Part shown: positions 1-9,467 of the stretch, in pieces | How positions within the stretch are numbered: position 1 is the first letter of the stretch | Layout: the number at the start of each line of letters is the position of its first letter | Assembly: GCA_035578175.1 (NCBI GenBank) | Contig: JAQMRL010000004.1 | Location: 38,122,901 to 38,186,900 of the forward strand | Source: Catonia carolina | Lineage: Eukaryota > Arthropoda > Insecta > Hemiptera > Achilidae | Length of the DNA: 64,000 nt | Direction of reading: 5' to 3' | Made by a program: the position numbers and the translations under genes | The notes under the pieces: model-generated | Told to the model about the DNA's origin: nothing | What the model saw: only the letters and a program-made list of their open reading frames with translations | Databases searched by the model: none

Positions 1-543
1 GAGAAAATATAAATTTTATAGACACCTACGTCTCTATAAGCTTCAGTCAACTGTCTTCGAACTTATCTCAAACACATTCTACGAAAATTCAGCACGTCAC
101 GAATGATTGAATACTACATAAACTGACAATTTGGGAAATTTTGACTCGCTTGTCTTAGCAAATAAGATTTTTAACGTGATTTACAGCGCAAGAATCGAAA
201 TTTCAACTGGTTTTTCCAAAACGATGCAGTTACACGTTACTGCAGATTTTAAATACTTTTCACCAAACTGTTTAAAACTTTTTGAGTAAACTTATGCCGG
301 TTTTACATTTTCATATAGCAAAAATTGTATTAGAAAACGTTGGTATTTTGGTATGTACATTTCAAGCGAATCAGACATTTTAAAATACAAAATAGAGGTT
401 ACGTTTGTATTAGTGGTGATCAAACAGCTAATTAAAAGTGTTTCTACGGTTCCCAAATTGATGCTCAAAAAATTTCATTGTCATTTAATGAGTCGTTTTT
501 CTTTACATTAATATAGAATACCCAGCATATAGTAGTATTATGG
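1..543. other. non-coding, nothing recognised
   Basis: AT-rich sequence without a long open frame, splice-bounded exon or repeat that I can identify. Confidence 0.6.
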
Positions 544-645
544 GTTGAAACGTGTTATATTTTTCCGACCATAGTTGGGAATCGAAACTTAGACCTTCGG
601 CCTTACAGCCTATCACGCTAACCTCATGAAGACTTCCTGCGTTAC
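544..645 (-). repeat. degraded tRNA-derived SINE head
   Basis: Read on the minus strand, a B-box-like GTTTCGATTCCC follows an A-box-like stretch (GGTTAGCGTGATAGG). This is the layout of the tRNA-related heads of the other SINEs in this window. No tail module is visible, so it is a fragment. Confidence 0.4.
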
Positions 646-707
646 TATCGTTTCCGGGTTTAACGACCATGGCAATTAATTCCCGTTAAACTTCGTCCAT
701 TACTTCT

Positions 708-1012
708 GCCCATAACGAGCAGGTGGAGTGTTAACAGGTTGACTCCCAAGACAATTGTTGCAGTTTTGCTTAAAAAACCCATAACTATTTTATGGTTCCT
801 TTGCTTTTTTTAATTAATTTTCTTTCAAATCTACAGTATTTGTAAGGCTTAAATTTTTTGGCGCTGTTTCTTAGGTGTTTTTTTTAACCTGGCATGCTGA
901 TAAGCATACTCTTTGTGGAAAGGCAGTGGTAAACCACCTCACTCCTTGTTTTACTTAGTAAAGCCTCTGCAGGTTCAAACTAGCCTTTCGGCTGATGACC
1001 TAAATAACAAAC
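708..1012 (-). repeat. rearranged copy of the ~390-bp 'TTTAGGTCATCAGCC' repeat
   Basis: The two ends of the family are present in minus orientation. The 3' end (reverse complement of CTCCACCTGTCTGTTATGGG) is at 708-745 and the 5' part, with the GTCATCAGCC start, is at about 885-1012. The middle (about 200 bp of the family) is replaced by unrelated T-rich sequence. Full copies are at 2006, 18681 and 62709, with another minus copy at 47655. Confidence 0.65.
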
Positions 1013-2005
1013 TTTGGAATGCATCGTTTATTCTACATACGCGGCCCACGGTCGACCATTAAACAAACAAGACGAGTACATGCCAGACAAGACGGGTTGT
1101 ATCTCTAGTATTCCTACGAAAAGGAGATTGCAGGTTGACGCACTGTATAAGCTAATACGTATCAGTATTTTTTTCATTTTATCCGCCGTTAAATGCAGTA
1201 CATCATCCATTAATTTAATTTTAAGGACTAAATTGACCGCACTATTTAGGTTTTATTCAATCATGATAAAAATTTTTTTAATAAACCTTCCAAGTAGTTT
1301 ATTCATAGTTATACAATTATTTTTATCGGTGAATAAAAATAAATTTTTAATAAACTGTTCTTTAAAATACTAAAATTTAGATGGCTGAAGAAATGGAAGA
1401 AAATGGCAGTAGTCTGAATGGCTTATTAACTTTATATTATTTATCTATGATATTAAAACTGTAATATCTGTTTCTACATTAAAAATATTCTAGTCAGGTA
1501 GGTTAAAAATATCTGGGCTGCCGTAAAAGCGATTAAATTGTACTGTAAAGGTACTTTAGATTTTTTTATTTTTTCATATTTAGCAAAAGAAAATACTTTT
1601 TATAATATACTATCAAAATGTTAAACCAATTAAATTACCTTAATATAAATTACTTCAATAAAAAATTAAATACAATAAAAATAAAAGTAGAAGAATAATA
1701 AAAAAGTATTTCTATTATTATTAATAATTTCTACAATATTAGTAGTTTTTGTAGATTTGCGAATTACAAAAGCATTTTGAATAAAGAAATTTATTAATTT
1801 TGTGATGTGCAGGCCTTTATTTTGCACAACAAATTCTTTCCGTTTTTCCTCTTATTTAATAAACGGAATATTTACTCACAGTATTGCACTCAGACTAATA
1901 AATCAGATTTTTATTGGACAGCTTACCGATGCGTAAACAGAATGGACCGGAATTGGAGGTTTATATCGACAGGTGGGAAAACTTGTAGCTTGTTTACAGC
2001 TAGCT
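1013..2005. other. non-coding, nothing recognised
   Basis: Very AT-rich with homopolymer runs. The open frames here (the largest about 119 codons) have no recognisable motif or codon signal. Confidence 0.6.
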
Positions 2006-2400
2006 GTGTTGTTTAAGTCATCAGCCAAATGGCTAGTTTGAACCTCTAGAGGTTTTACTAAGTAAAACAAGGAGTGAGGTGGTTTACTTTTGCCTTCCTA
2101 ACTGAGTAGAAAAGTACGCTTATCAGCATGCCGGGCCCTCTGAAAAGCTCATATTTCCACTCTGCAAATGACACTTTCACTTCATTCACCACAGGGTCTG
2201 GCTGTATAATTAAATTCATTACTTTCAGAGGAGTTAACTCTGATTAGTGACTTTTACACCTCTACCTCTTCTGTTCTTAAATGGTTCAGTTATTTAATTA
2301 GCTGATCATGTGATAAGAAACAGAACTATTTATTTTGTCCCTGCAACGAACAGATTGAGTGTAAATGAATTTGGCACTCCACCTGTCTGTTATGGGTAAT
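2006..2400 (+). repeat. ~390-bp interspersed repeat, 'TTTAGGTCATCAGCC' family, full copy
   Basis: Starts GTTGTTTAAGTCATCAGCC and ends CTCCACCTGTCTGTTATGGG. It aligns end to end with copies at 18681-19074 and 62709-63103. A GGTTTGAACCTC segment near the start resembles a pol III B box, so it may be a SINE, but no other proof of that is visible. Confidence 0.8.
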
Positions 2401-2435
2401 AGTGCTATATATTTATAAATTCTGTATTTTTATTT

Positions 2436-2515
2436 TCTCTTGCCCTATATAAACATGTAGGGAATGAAAGTATTGTTTTCATGTCGATTTTTTCAGGATA
2501 TACACGTTTTCAATT
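2436..2515 (+). repeat. fragment of the 'TTTTACTTTCTC' interspersed repeat
   Basis: Contains the family's characteristic order: a CTCTTGCC...TATATA...TAGG block, then GTATTGTTTTCATGTC and a GATATACACGTTTTCA block. Longer copies are at 14060, 16845 and 18240, with a minus copy at 56008. Confidence 0.55.
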
Positions 2516-2707
2516 AATGATTCAATAAGTCAATTAACGATTTTCCTATTTTTAAGTTCTACAGATGTTGATTTTCATTTTGCATCATTCACTCATGATT
2601 AAAATTAATTTATGTTTTTAGTTTACATTATTTACTAATGATTAAAAATATAGATTATGTTTTATTGTTTACATCGGTCAGATAAAGTAGTGTAGGCTAA
2701 GTGTTTT

Positions 2708-2876
2708 GCCGCCCACATTGGCGTAGTTGGTAATGTGCTCGCCTCTCATCATGCGGTCTTGGGTTCAAATACCAATCAGGCACGGCATATTTTCATACGT
2801 TACAAAAATCATTTCATCCTTCACCGTTTGCATTAACAGTAATTGCAGAACAGTCGGACGTTAAACCAAAAAAAAC
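2708..2876 (+). repeat. tRNA-derived SINE, head A with tail 1
   Basis: The head has an A box (TGGCGTAGTTGGTAATG), a Met-like CTCATCATG anticodon region and a B-box-like GGTTCAAATACC. It continues through GGCACGGCATATTTTCATACG into tail 1 (GCATTAACAGTAATTGCAG, then CAGTCGGACGTTAAAC) and an A-rich end. The same combination recurs at 11640. Confidence 0.85.
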
Positions 2877-2949
2877 TAAGTGTATTTTGTATAGATTTTT
2901 GTATTTAACATTTTTGTAAAGATTTGTTTTAATAAACTTTCCTTTGCAG

Positions 2950-3080
2950 ATACGTTGGACAACAATGATGGTCTTTGGTGTCCTCAAGCATGGGATGGGT
3001 TATTATGTTGGCCATCAACACCGGCTGGTGGTTTGGTTTCTTTGTCATGTCCTGAGTACTACAGAGGTTTCGATCCACAA
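2950..3080 (+). CDS. internal exon of a class B (secretin-family) GPCR: extracellular hormone-receptor motif
   Basis: This 131-nt exon is bounded by a good acceptor (TTTCCTTTGCAG) and a donor (CAA|GTTAGT). Read in the phase that skips its first two bases, it gives 43 codons with the class B N-terminal ectodomain pattern. A C-P-x2-W-D-G-x2-C-W-P motif is followed by T-P-A-G and then C-P-E-Y-Y-x-G-F-D-P. The Trp-Asp core, the CWP and the spaced cysteines are the family hallmarks and form the peptide-binding sushi-like fold. In this family the receptor sits in the plasma membrane and couples a neuropeptide hormone to G proteins. The ending GFDP resembles the calcitonin/DH31 and PDF receptor group more than the DH44 group, but one exon cannot settle this. 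Neighbouring exons (the third ectodomain cysteine pair, the seven-helix bundle) were not found in the window. Confidence 0.75.
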
Positions 3081-3187
3081 GTTAGTATTAATTTTTAAGT
3101 AAATAAATTATTATATACAGAAATTAAAGTAAATATGTTACCGGATGGCGACATTAAGTGGCGAGTTGAACCCTTTATTTTTTGGGT

Positions 3188-3203
3188 GGCCTTGAAAAGG
3201 GCC
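3188..3203 (-). terminator. histone-mRNA-type 3' stem-loop, one mismatch
   Basis: On the minus strand the sequence is AAACGGCCCTTTTCAAGGCC followed by ACCCA. That is the replication-dependent histone 3'-end hairpin (six-pair stem, TTTC loop, ACCC flank) with one broken pair. It lies just downstream of the histone relic read from 3622. Confidence 0.65.
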
Positions 3204-3575
3204 GTTTAAATGGTGGTCGTCTTGGCGAAGCGTCGGTCGTAGTCGTCGTGGCGGTCGTGGCTGGGCAACACCCCGTGTCATCGTCCAGCAAAGACGTCAT
3301 CTTTTTCCGTCGCAGTAGTGCGTCGATGGCTACTTCGTCGGATCCGGTGGGCGTAAGGGTCGGTCGAGAGACCGCTGTGGGCGTCGTTCGCGGCAGCAGG
3401 CGATGTCAGTCCCAGTCAACGGTTTACGGTGTCAGGTTGGTGAGTGGAAGTATTATCTCTCTTACGAAATCGTTGATATGTCTTTGCTTGAGTCCGGTAG
3501 CCGTGTGCCGATGTAGGAAATCTCGTCGATGCTGTAGAGTGGTGTGGAATCGAATTTTCTCGGGCTCAGTGGAGC
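3204..3575 (-). pseudogene. decayed replication-dependent histone gene (identity uncertain, perhaps H2A)
   Basis: About 370 bp lie between a CCAAT/TATA promoter (3579-3622) and a histone 3' stem-loop (3188-3203) on the minus strand. The spacing suits a core histone gene. The region is GC-rich, unlike its neighbours. No histone protein reads through in any minus frame. A GTGTTGCCCA stretch near 3268 and its surroundings loosely recall the C-terminal part of H2A, but frameshifts and substitutions make this a guess. The 151-codon plus-strand frame across the same stretch is antisense and looks accidental. It could also be a repeat that captured histone regulatory ends. Confidence 0.4.
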
Positions 3576-3578
3576 GCT

Positions 3579-3622
3579 CTTTATATAATCGCCGAGACCG
3601 CTGTGGTACGGGTGGTTATTGG
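3579..3622 (-). promoter_or_regulatory. histone-like promoter: CCAAT box and TATA box
   Basis: The minus strand has GACCAAT (complement of ATTGG at 3618-3622), then about 30 bp later GATTATATAAAG (3579-3588). This is the CCAAT-then-TATA arrangement common in histone promoters. The histone stem-loop about 390 bp downstream supports reading them as one unit. Confidence 0.5.
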
Positions 3623-3789
3623 TCTCGGCCTTGGTGACAAAGGCGTCTGTTGGTACGCCGCCACAGGCCTACCGCCCCTTTCGGAAGTATTGGCGGTTCC
3701 CTCTGTCGCTAAGTCGAAAGCTTGGATAGCCGACAGCACAGTATCTAATCAAAGGGAACGACGGTGACATATTTTATTAATAAAATGTC

Positions 3790-3826
<37 letters not shown>
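3790..3826. repeat. (ATT)n microsatellite
   Basis: About a dozen uninterrupted TTA/ATT units. Such runs also end some insect LINEs, but no LINE body is recognisable next to this one. Confidence 0.9.
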
Positions 3827-3828
<2 letters not shown>

Positions 3829-4092
3829 TAATTTATTTAACAATTTTATTCATATTATATATAATTTAGTAATAAATTTCTTTATTTTAAACAGTTTTTT
3901 TTAAAGTAATTGAAAATCTTCACCAGTGGGTAATTTTTTAATCGTTCTAGAAAACCTTATTACCTAAAGTTAATAACTTTACCTCTGCGAGGTGAGTAGA
4001 GGAACGAGAATGTTGTCATTAAAGGTTTTAGAACCATAATAATAGAGACTTTTTAGGCGTTTACGTATTGTATCACTACTCTATCAATAATG

Positions 4093-4251
4093 AAGAGTAA
4101 TATTAAGGGAGTGAATTGTAGGGGGAGGCAAAGGTTATATAATATAAAGCAAATTACAGAAGATGTAGAGTGTTATAGACATGTAGATACGAAAAGACTT
4201 GCGCAAGATAGAATCGCTTGGAAAACTGCATTGAACCAGTCGAGAGACTGA
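4093..4251 (+). pseudogene. C-terminal relic of a LINE ORF2 protein
   Basis: One open frame of about 52 codons ends at a TGA. It has the familiar end of many insect non-LTR retrotransposon ORF2 proteins: a basic G-R-x-R linker, then R-L-A-Q-D-R-x-A-W-K and a short acidic/basic tail (N-Q-S-R-D). Family knowledge, not a search, supports the call. The reverse-transcriptase domain is missing upstream, so this is a 5'-truncated dead copy. A LINE tail of similar type is at 13205. Confidence 0.65.
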
Positions 4252-4535
4252 TGACAAAGAAAGGTACAGTACCATACTTTGTTCTGCTGAGGAATGAGCA
4301 TGTTGTCCAGAAAAAAAGGTAATTCTTTTTCTCGAATAGTGAAACAGAGGTGAACTGTTTTTGACGCATTTGTTCTTATTCTTCACGTTTTTAGCCAGTA
4401 GTTCAAAAAATTAAAATGGCTGGATGTTCTCAACCGCTTTCTCTGGTGTTTCTTCAGTAGAAATGACAACCGTATCATCAGCATATGCCGACGCTTATCG
4501 GTCTGTAATCAAACAAAATAGTTTCATATATCATA
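4252..4535. other. non-coding flank of the Ginger element
   Basis: No gene or repeat recognised. Confidence 0.6.
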
Positions 4536-4539
4536 GATA

Positions 4540-4602
4540 TGTTACCGGCAAAGTGTAAAATCAGGCATTGTATAGAATACCTAGGCATTCTATACATTGC
4601 CA
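4540..4602 (+). repeat. left terminal inverted repeat of the Ginger element
   Basis: Pairs with 6909-6974 with few mismatches. It includes a CCTAGG core inside AGGCATT/AATGCC palindromes. Confidence 0.85.
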
Positions 4603-4860
4603 AAAGTAAGCAGGCAAAGTGTGAAATTTTAAACATTTCATACTTTGCCTAGGCATTCTATAGAATGCCTGCTGGAGTTCAGGCAGAGTTAAAAATCTGT
4701 CTGTTCCATTGTTTTCAAGTTACAACGTGCTTGCCTCACCTACTCCCCCCGCCCATCACCGCTATAACGCTGCTCTCAGTTCTGTTCCGTCACGCCACAG
4801 TATTGTGCTAGGCCTACGCTTCAGTTCTGTTCTGTCGTGCCACTGTATTGTTGCTTGAAA

Positions 4861-6662
4861 ATGTCAGAAGTGAACAGTAGTATCAGTAGTTCTAGTGATC
4901 GTTTATCGCTAATGAAACTTCGTTTTAGTGCCGAACTTGTAAAAATTCGGAATGCAAGTGCTAAAAATAGTGTTTTTTTGACTGAAGACGACTATAAGAA
5001 GCTGGTGTTGGAGGTCGAAGATGCCAAGGCCAAGCCCAGAAAGGAACCTCGTCACTACTGGCTACTCAACAGGTATGATGTAATGATCGTAGAAAATGTG
5101 CAAAAACTAATACACCCATTAAAACAAGGAGACAGTGTTGTAAAATTTTATGTCCACGATTCAGATTTATTTACTGTTCTCCATGAAGCTCATGTAGCTA
5201 TTGGTCATGGTGGAAGAGATCGAATGTTAAAAGAGCTAGATATTAAGTACAAAAATGTTACACGTCATGATGTTGAGCTATATATTAGTTTGTGTGAGCC
5301 ATGTCAGAAGAAACAAAAGGGTTCGAAAAGAGGAGTGGTAGTAAAGCCCCTGATTTCATCAGAATTTAATTCTCGTTGTCAAGTAGATTTAATTGATTTC
5401 CAGTCACAGCCCGACAGGGAGTTTAAGTTCATAATGGTCTATCAGGATCATTTGACAAAATTTGTGATTCTTAAGCCTCTCAAAACTAAAACCGCTGAGG
5501 AAGTAGCATATCACCTAGTTGATATTTTTACTCTCATTGGAGCACCAAGTATATTGCAGTCAGACAATGGAAGGGAGTTTGCAAACAAAATAGTTTACAA
5601 TTTAAAAGATTATTGGCCTACGTTAAAAATCGTTCATGGCAAACCACGTCATTCTCAAAGCCAGGGTAGTGTAGAACGTGCAAACCAAGATATTGAAAAC
5701 ATGATTTCGACTTGGATGCAAGATGAAAAACTGACCGTTGGAGTGAGGGATTGAGATTTGTGCAACTTATGAAAAATAGAGCTTTACATTCAGGAATCAA
5801 AAGAACGCCCTATGAGGCTCTCTTCGGCTGTAAAGTAAAGGTCGGTCTTACAACATCTTCTCTGCCTCGAGACATTTTGGATTCCATTAACAGCGAAGAA
5901 GATTTGGAAAGAGTGGTTAATAACATGCACACAACAGAAACACAAACAATGTCAAGTCTAGAACCTCCACTCCAAACCGATCATAACACTTCAGAAGTTA
6001 ATGAGGCAACCGTTGATGTCTCGGTCAGTTCTAGCCTTCTACAAATGTGTAGCGTTTGTTTGCAGCAAACTAATGAGAAACAAAACTGCACAAAATGTTT
6101 AGCGGACATACATATTTCATGTGGCCATTCAATTCAGGGGTGTGATGATACTGAAAAAACCCTGTTGTGTGTCCCTTGTTTTAATTCGGAAAATATTGAT
6201 AAAGAGAGGAAGAGGTCAAAAGCTTGTCTTGAAAAACAAGCTAAGAAAATGAAAGCTAATTCCGATAAAAAGTTTCCCCCCGTCACCAAAGGAGTCACTG
6301 TTCGTGTTCCAATTCCTGACGTTGACAAAGGAAGAGGTGACTTGAGAAATATTCTGGCAGTGGTCATGGATACGACAGAAGATGGGTTTTACAAATTAGG
6401 GACCGCCAACGGAGTTTTGAAACAACTGTACGCAAGGTCACAGTTTACAGTTTGCAAAAAAAGCCTAGTTCGAGTAGACGACGTGCCTGATCAAGAAACA
6501 GGACTTCGTACCGTTGCAACAGCTCAGTCAACAGGAAGCGGCCAAGGATTTGTGAGATGCACTTGCAAAACTAAATGTCAAACCAAACAATGTGCTTGTG
6601 TTAAAAACAATCGAAAATGCAACTCGAAGTGCCATAGTTTTCTTTCCTGCTGTAACAAGTAA
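4861..6662 (+). pseudogene. Ginger transposase (retroviral-type integrase), frame broken once near 5738
   Basis: Numbered from the ATG at 4861. First comes an HHCC zinc-binding region (H-x4-H ... C-E-P-C, about residues 110-150). An RNase-H-fold core follows with D176 (V-D-L-I-D-F), D235 (Q-S-D-N-G) and E272 (G-S-V-E-R). This is the DDE triad, with 36 residues between the last two. The first frame stops at 5754. The conserved continuation (W-S-E-G-L then F-V-Q) is found in the next frame from about 5739, so one small indel breaks the gene there. Downstream are a PHD-like Cys/His region (C-S-V-C ... C-V-P-C, nt 6046-6180) and a C-terminal Cys-rich CXC/TSO1-like region (nt 6555-6655). Related host-domesticated proteins are annotated as KRBA2-like or SCAND3-like. 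It would act in the nucleus on the TIRs. Expression control is not evident. Confidence 0.8.
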
Positions 6663-6908
6663 TTTCTTAAATTAATATTTCACTTTTAAATTTTACTCTA
6701 GTAAAATATGAGGATTTTCAGATCCTATGTTTAATACATTTCATGTTTGTTATTTGCAATAAACAATTTTTAACAATGTTGTTCATTTTATACTTTGCCT
6801 GCAAAACTTTCGACATTCTATATAATGCCTAGGCATTATACACAATGCCTAGGCAAAGTTTGTACAATTGTTAAGAAATGAGTTTATTTCATACTTTGCC
6901 TGGATTCA

Positions 6909-6974
6909 CTCGGCAATGTATACAATGCCTAGGTATTCCATACAATGCCTGAATTGTACACTTTGCCGGTAACA
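6909..6974 (-). repeat. right terminal inverted repeat of the Ginger element
   Basis: Reverse complement of the left end, with a few substitutions (for example TGTATGGAATACC against TGTATAGAATACC). Confidence 0.85.
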
Positions 6975-6978
6975 GATA

Positions 6979-8301
6979 TATAAAACTGTGAAATTTTATG
7001 AATTTGATTTTTTTATGTTTCATCACCAAATACGTTACTTATGGAAAATCGTTTTTGCAAACACGGTCAACTACAGGTTTTTACATTAGTTTACCTACCT
7101 ACCTGAAGCAATTGATAATATTTTATTCAGATAATTGTTATAAAACAAATATTAATTTAAATATATAGTATGAAAAATAAAGTAGATGAAGCCTTTAAGA
7201 TTATTATATGCAGACCCTTTAAAAAGATTTGAATAAAGAAAAGTGTTTTACGCATCTACTTGAAAAAAGGCTTTTAAAATAAAATTTAAGCTCGTAATAA
7301 CTCATAATATTTTGACAGTTCGAAGAAGTTAGAAGTTACTTTAAAAAAAAAGCAAATAGGTCTACATTTTTAACTTGGAAAAAAGTTGAGGGAGAGTATA
7401 AAAATAAGTGTAACAAAATAACATAATGAAGAGAAAACTTTTAGTAACAATAAAAACTGTCTTAATTCATTTGCTCAGCGTTATATAAATAATTTACTAT
7501 TTTATAATAGAACGTATCTTTGAATATGAATTAAAACAACAATGTAAAAATTCACAAAAGCTTTTCCCGTTTTAATTAATTACATACTTTGTTATAATAA
7601 CTGGAATGAACATTGCTAAAATTTAACACCTAATTCCTTCCTTAATACAGCTTTTACATACAGGTATATCTGTGAATTGTTCTTGTTCTAAAATGCATAT
7701 TACAACAGTAGCACTTATAAAATGAATTATTTAATTTCTTTAAGCTTCATTAACGTTCTGCAAAAGTTAATAAATAATACAGTAGCTACAATTCTCTTAA
7801 AATATCTCTTAGTGAAATTATTTCACGGAAGGTCTAATAAAATATTGATAGAATAAATTACACGAATTAGATAAGTCCTATATTTTTATTTATTTGAGCT
7901 TCAATATCATCGTTACATAATTTTTCAAAATTTTTTTCTTTTCCATGAAATAGTAAAAGAAAACATATTTTTACCAGCAGTAGAACGAATCTCTTAACTG
8001 GTTAATTTCTTTTGTTTTTATTTTCTTTAGTGATAATCTGTTAGTAGATTAACAGATTAGCGAACTTCAAGTTTATGGCGTAAATTAATCACTTGAACAG
8101 ATTTGTTGGTGCTGACATCGCCGCAACAACCACACTAGTTCTTTTGGAGAAGGTATCTTGGCCATCGGCGCTTGAGCCTTCTTCGAGGATTCCCCTGGTA
8201 TTAGTGATGGGAAATAAAGCAATTTTTTGATAACGTGTTACAGATAATAACAGCCTTCTCTATAACAGGATTTTATGACCTTTTACTAAAATAACCCTTT
8301 T
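6979..8301. other. non-coding, nothing recognised
   Basis: AT-rich. A 43-codon frame at 8102-8230 after an AG at 8099-8100 was noticed but not recognised (see rejected items). Confidence 0.55.
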
Positions 8302-8463
8302 TTTCGTTTAACGTCCGACTGTTTTGCAATTACTGCTAATGCAGACGGTGAGAAGGGTGATAGATGAAAATGAGTGATGAAAAAATGCCAGACCTGACCG
8401 AATCGAACCCGAGATCCCGGCGTAGAAGCCAGTTGAACTAACCACTACGCCAACGGGCCAGCC
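8302..8463 (-). repeat. tRNA-derived SINE, head B with tail 1
   Basis: On the minus strand the head has GTTGGCGTAGTGGTTAG (A box), CTGGCTTCTACGCC (anticodon region) and GGGTTCGATTCGG (B box). It joins tail 1 (GCATTAGCAGTAATTGC, CAGTCGGACGTTAAAC), the same tail that follows the different head A at 2708 and 11640. Confidence 0.8.
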
Positions 8464-8598
8464 ACTAAAATAACACTATTATCGTTCAGCCTACAATACA
8501 ATGTAATAGCACGACACATGCGGAAAAGTAGTGAACTAAATTATTCACTTACAGGTAGATTTTTAGAACAAAAGTGTATTGTTACAGAAAATAGTAGT

Positions 8599-8649
8599 CA
8601 AAACAAACCGTCCGGTGGCGCATCATGACTTGCTGGACGGTTTGTTTTG
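8599..8649. repeat. short perfect inverted repeat, 15-bp arms
   Basis: CAAAACAAACCGTCC (8599-8613) pairs exactly with 8635-8649 around a 21-nt loop. It lies just left of the large hairpin at 8725. Confidence 0.85.
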
Positions 8650-8724
8650 AATATTGACTTGCTGCAATCCTGCCGACGTCCTTATAGATGCATAGCTGCT
8701 GACTTCTCACCTTGGTGTACATTG

Positions 8725-9467
8725 TACTTACCGTCTGTCTATAACTTGATGGCCTCCCGCAGAAGAGAGCAATATGGAAATCGTAAAACCATTTCAGAAA
8801 AATTTTCTAATATTTTTTATGTAACTAAAACTTGTCAAAAATGATGTATTTTTATAAAACAAAATATTTCGCATATATTTTGTGCCATAAAGTTATTTCA
8901 AAAAAGACACACGCTTAATTATATAATGTATAGTGTAGTAAAACTTTTGTGTTTGAAGAAACAAACCGTATTTTTCAGATACAACATCATTATTTAACAA
9001 CTATTTCACGGATTATCACAATATTTGGCAGGTTTGTTCTGTAATAATTATGGAAAATGGCAGTGCAATAAAATTGAACAGAAAATTATTACTTTTTAAG
9101 TTACGAGGTATTATCTGTTATATTATATTGCATCAAGGTTTTCCATAATAACTATTACAGAACAAACCTGCCAAATAGTATGTTAATCCGTGAAATATTT
9201 GTTGAACAATGACGATGTAGGCTATTTGAAAAAAATACGGTCTTTTCTTAAAAAAATAAAAGTTTTTACTAAGTTATACATTAACTAATTAAGCGCGTGT
9301 TTTTCGAAATAATTTTATAGAACAAAGTTTTGTTTCATAAAAGTACGTCATTTTTGACAAGTTTCAGTTACTTAAAAAAAATTAGAATTATGTTTTCTGA
9401 AATGGTTTTACAATCCGCATATTGCTCCCCTCTGTCGGGACCCATCAAGTTACAGATAGACAGTGTA
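8725..9467. repeat. long near-continuous inverted repeat (hairpin), arms about 340-370 bp
   Basis: The left arm (about 8725-9090) is the diverged reverse complement of the right arm (about 9110-9467). Matching landmarks are GTCTATAACTTGATGGCC (8737) against GGGACCCATCAAGTTACAGATAGAC (9438), and TTTGGCAGGTTTGTTCTGTAATA (9024) against its complement near 9153. Short open frames in each arm are mirror by-products. It could be a foldback transposon, or a transcribed hairpin that feeds small RNAs. Confidence 0.85.

Larger units (their letters stand above)
4540..6974 (+). mobile_element. Ginger-type cut-and-paste DNA transposon, 2,435 bp, target duplication GATA
   Basis: The element starts TGTTACCGGC and ends with its inverted copy GCCGGTAACA. 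It is flanked on both sides by GATA (4536-4539 and 6975-6978), a 4-bp target duplication. The TGTTA terminus fits the TGTNR rule described for Ginger1. Terminal inverted repeats run about 62-66 bp and contain short palindromes built on AGGCAT/ATGCCT, repeated further inward at both ends. Inside is a retroviral-type integrase gene (4861-6662) with one frame break. Both ends look intact, so it could still be mobilised by a sister copy. Confidence 0.85.

Noticed and set aside
2708..2780. Genuine tRNA gene (A and B boxes present)
   Set aside because: The cloverleaf is imperfect, the sequence continues into a conserved SINE body and A-rich tail, and several diverged copies exist.
3182..3637. 151-codon plus-strand open frame
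   Set aside because: It is antisense to the histone-like promoter and stem-loop unit, has Val/Arg low-complexity content from GC-rich sequence, and shows no domain.
8101..8230. Possible small exon (acceptor AACAG at 8100, donor GAAG|GTATCT at 8152) with a 43-codon frame
   Set aside because: The peptide is not recognisable, the acceptor lacks a pyrimidine tract, and the frame simply runs to a stop. It is insufficient as a gene call.
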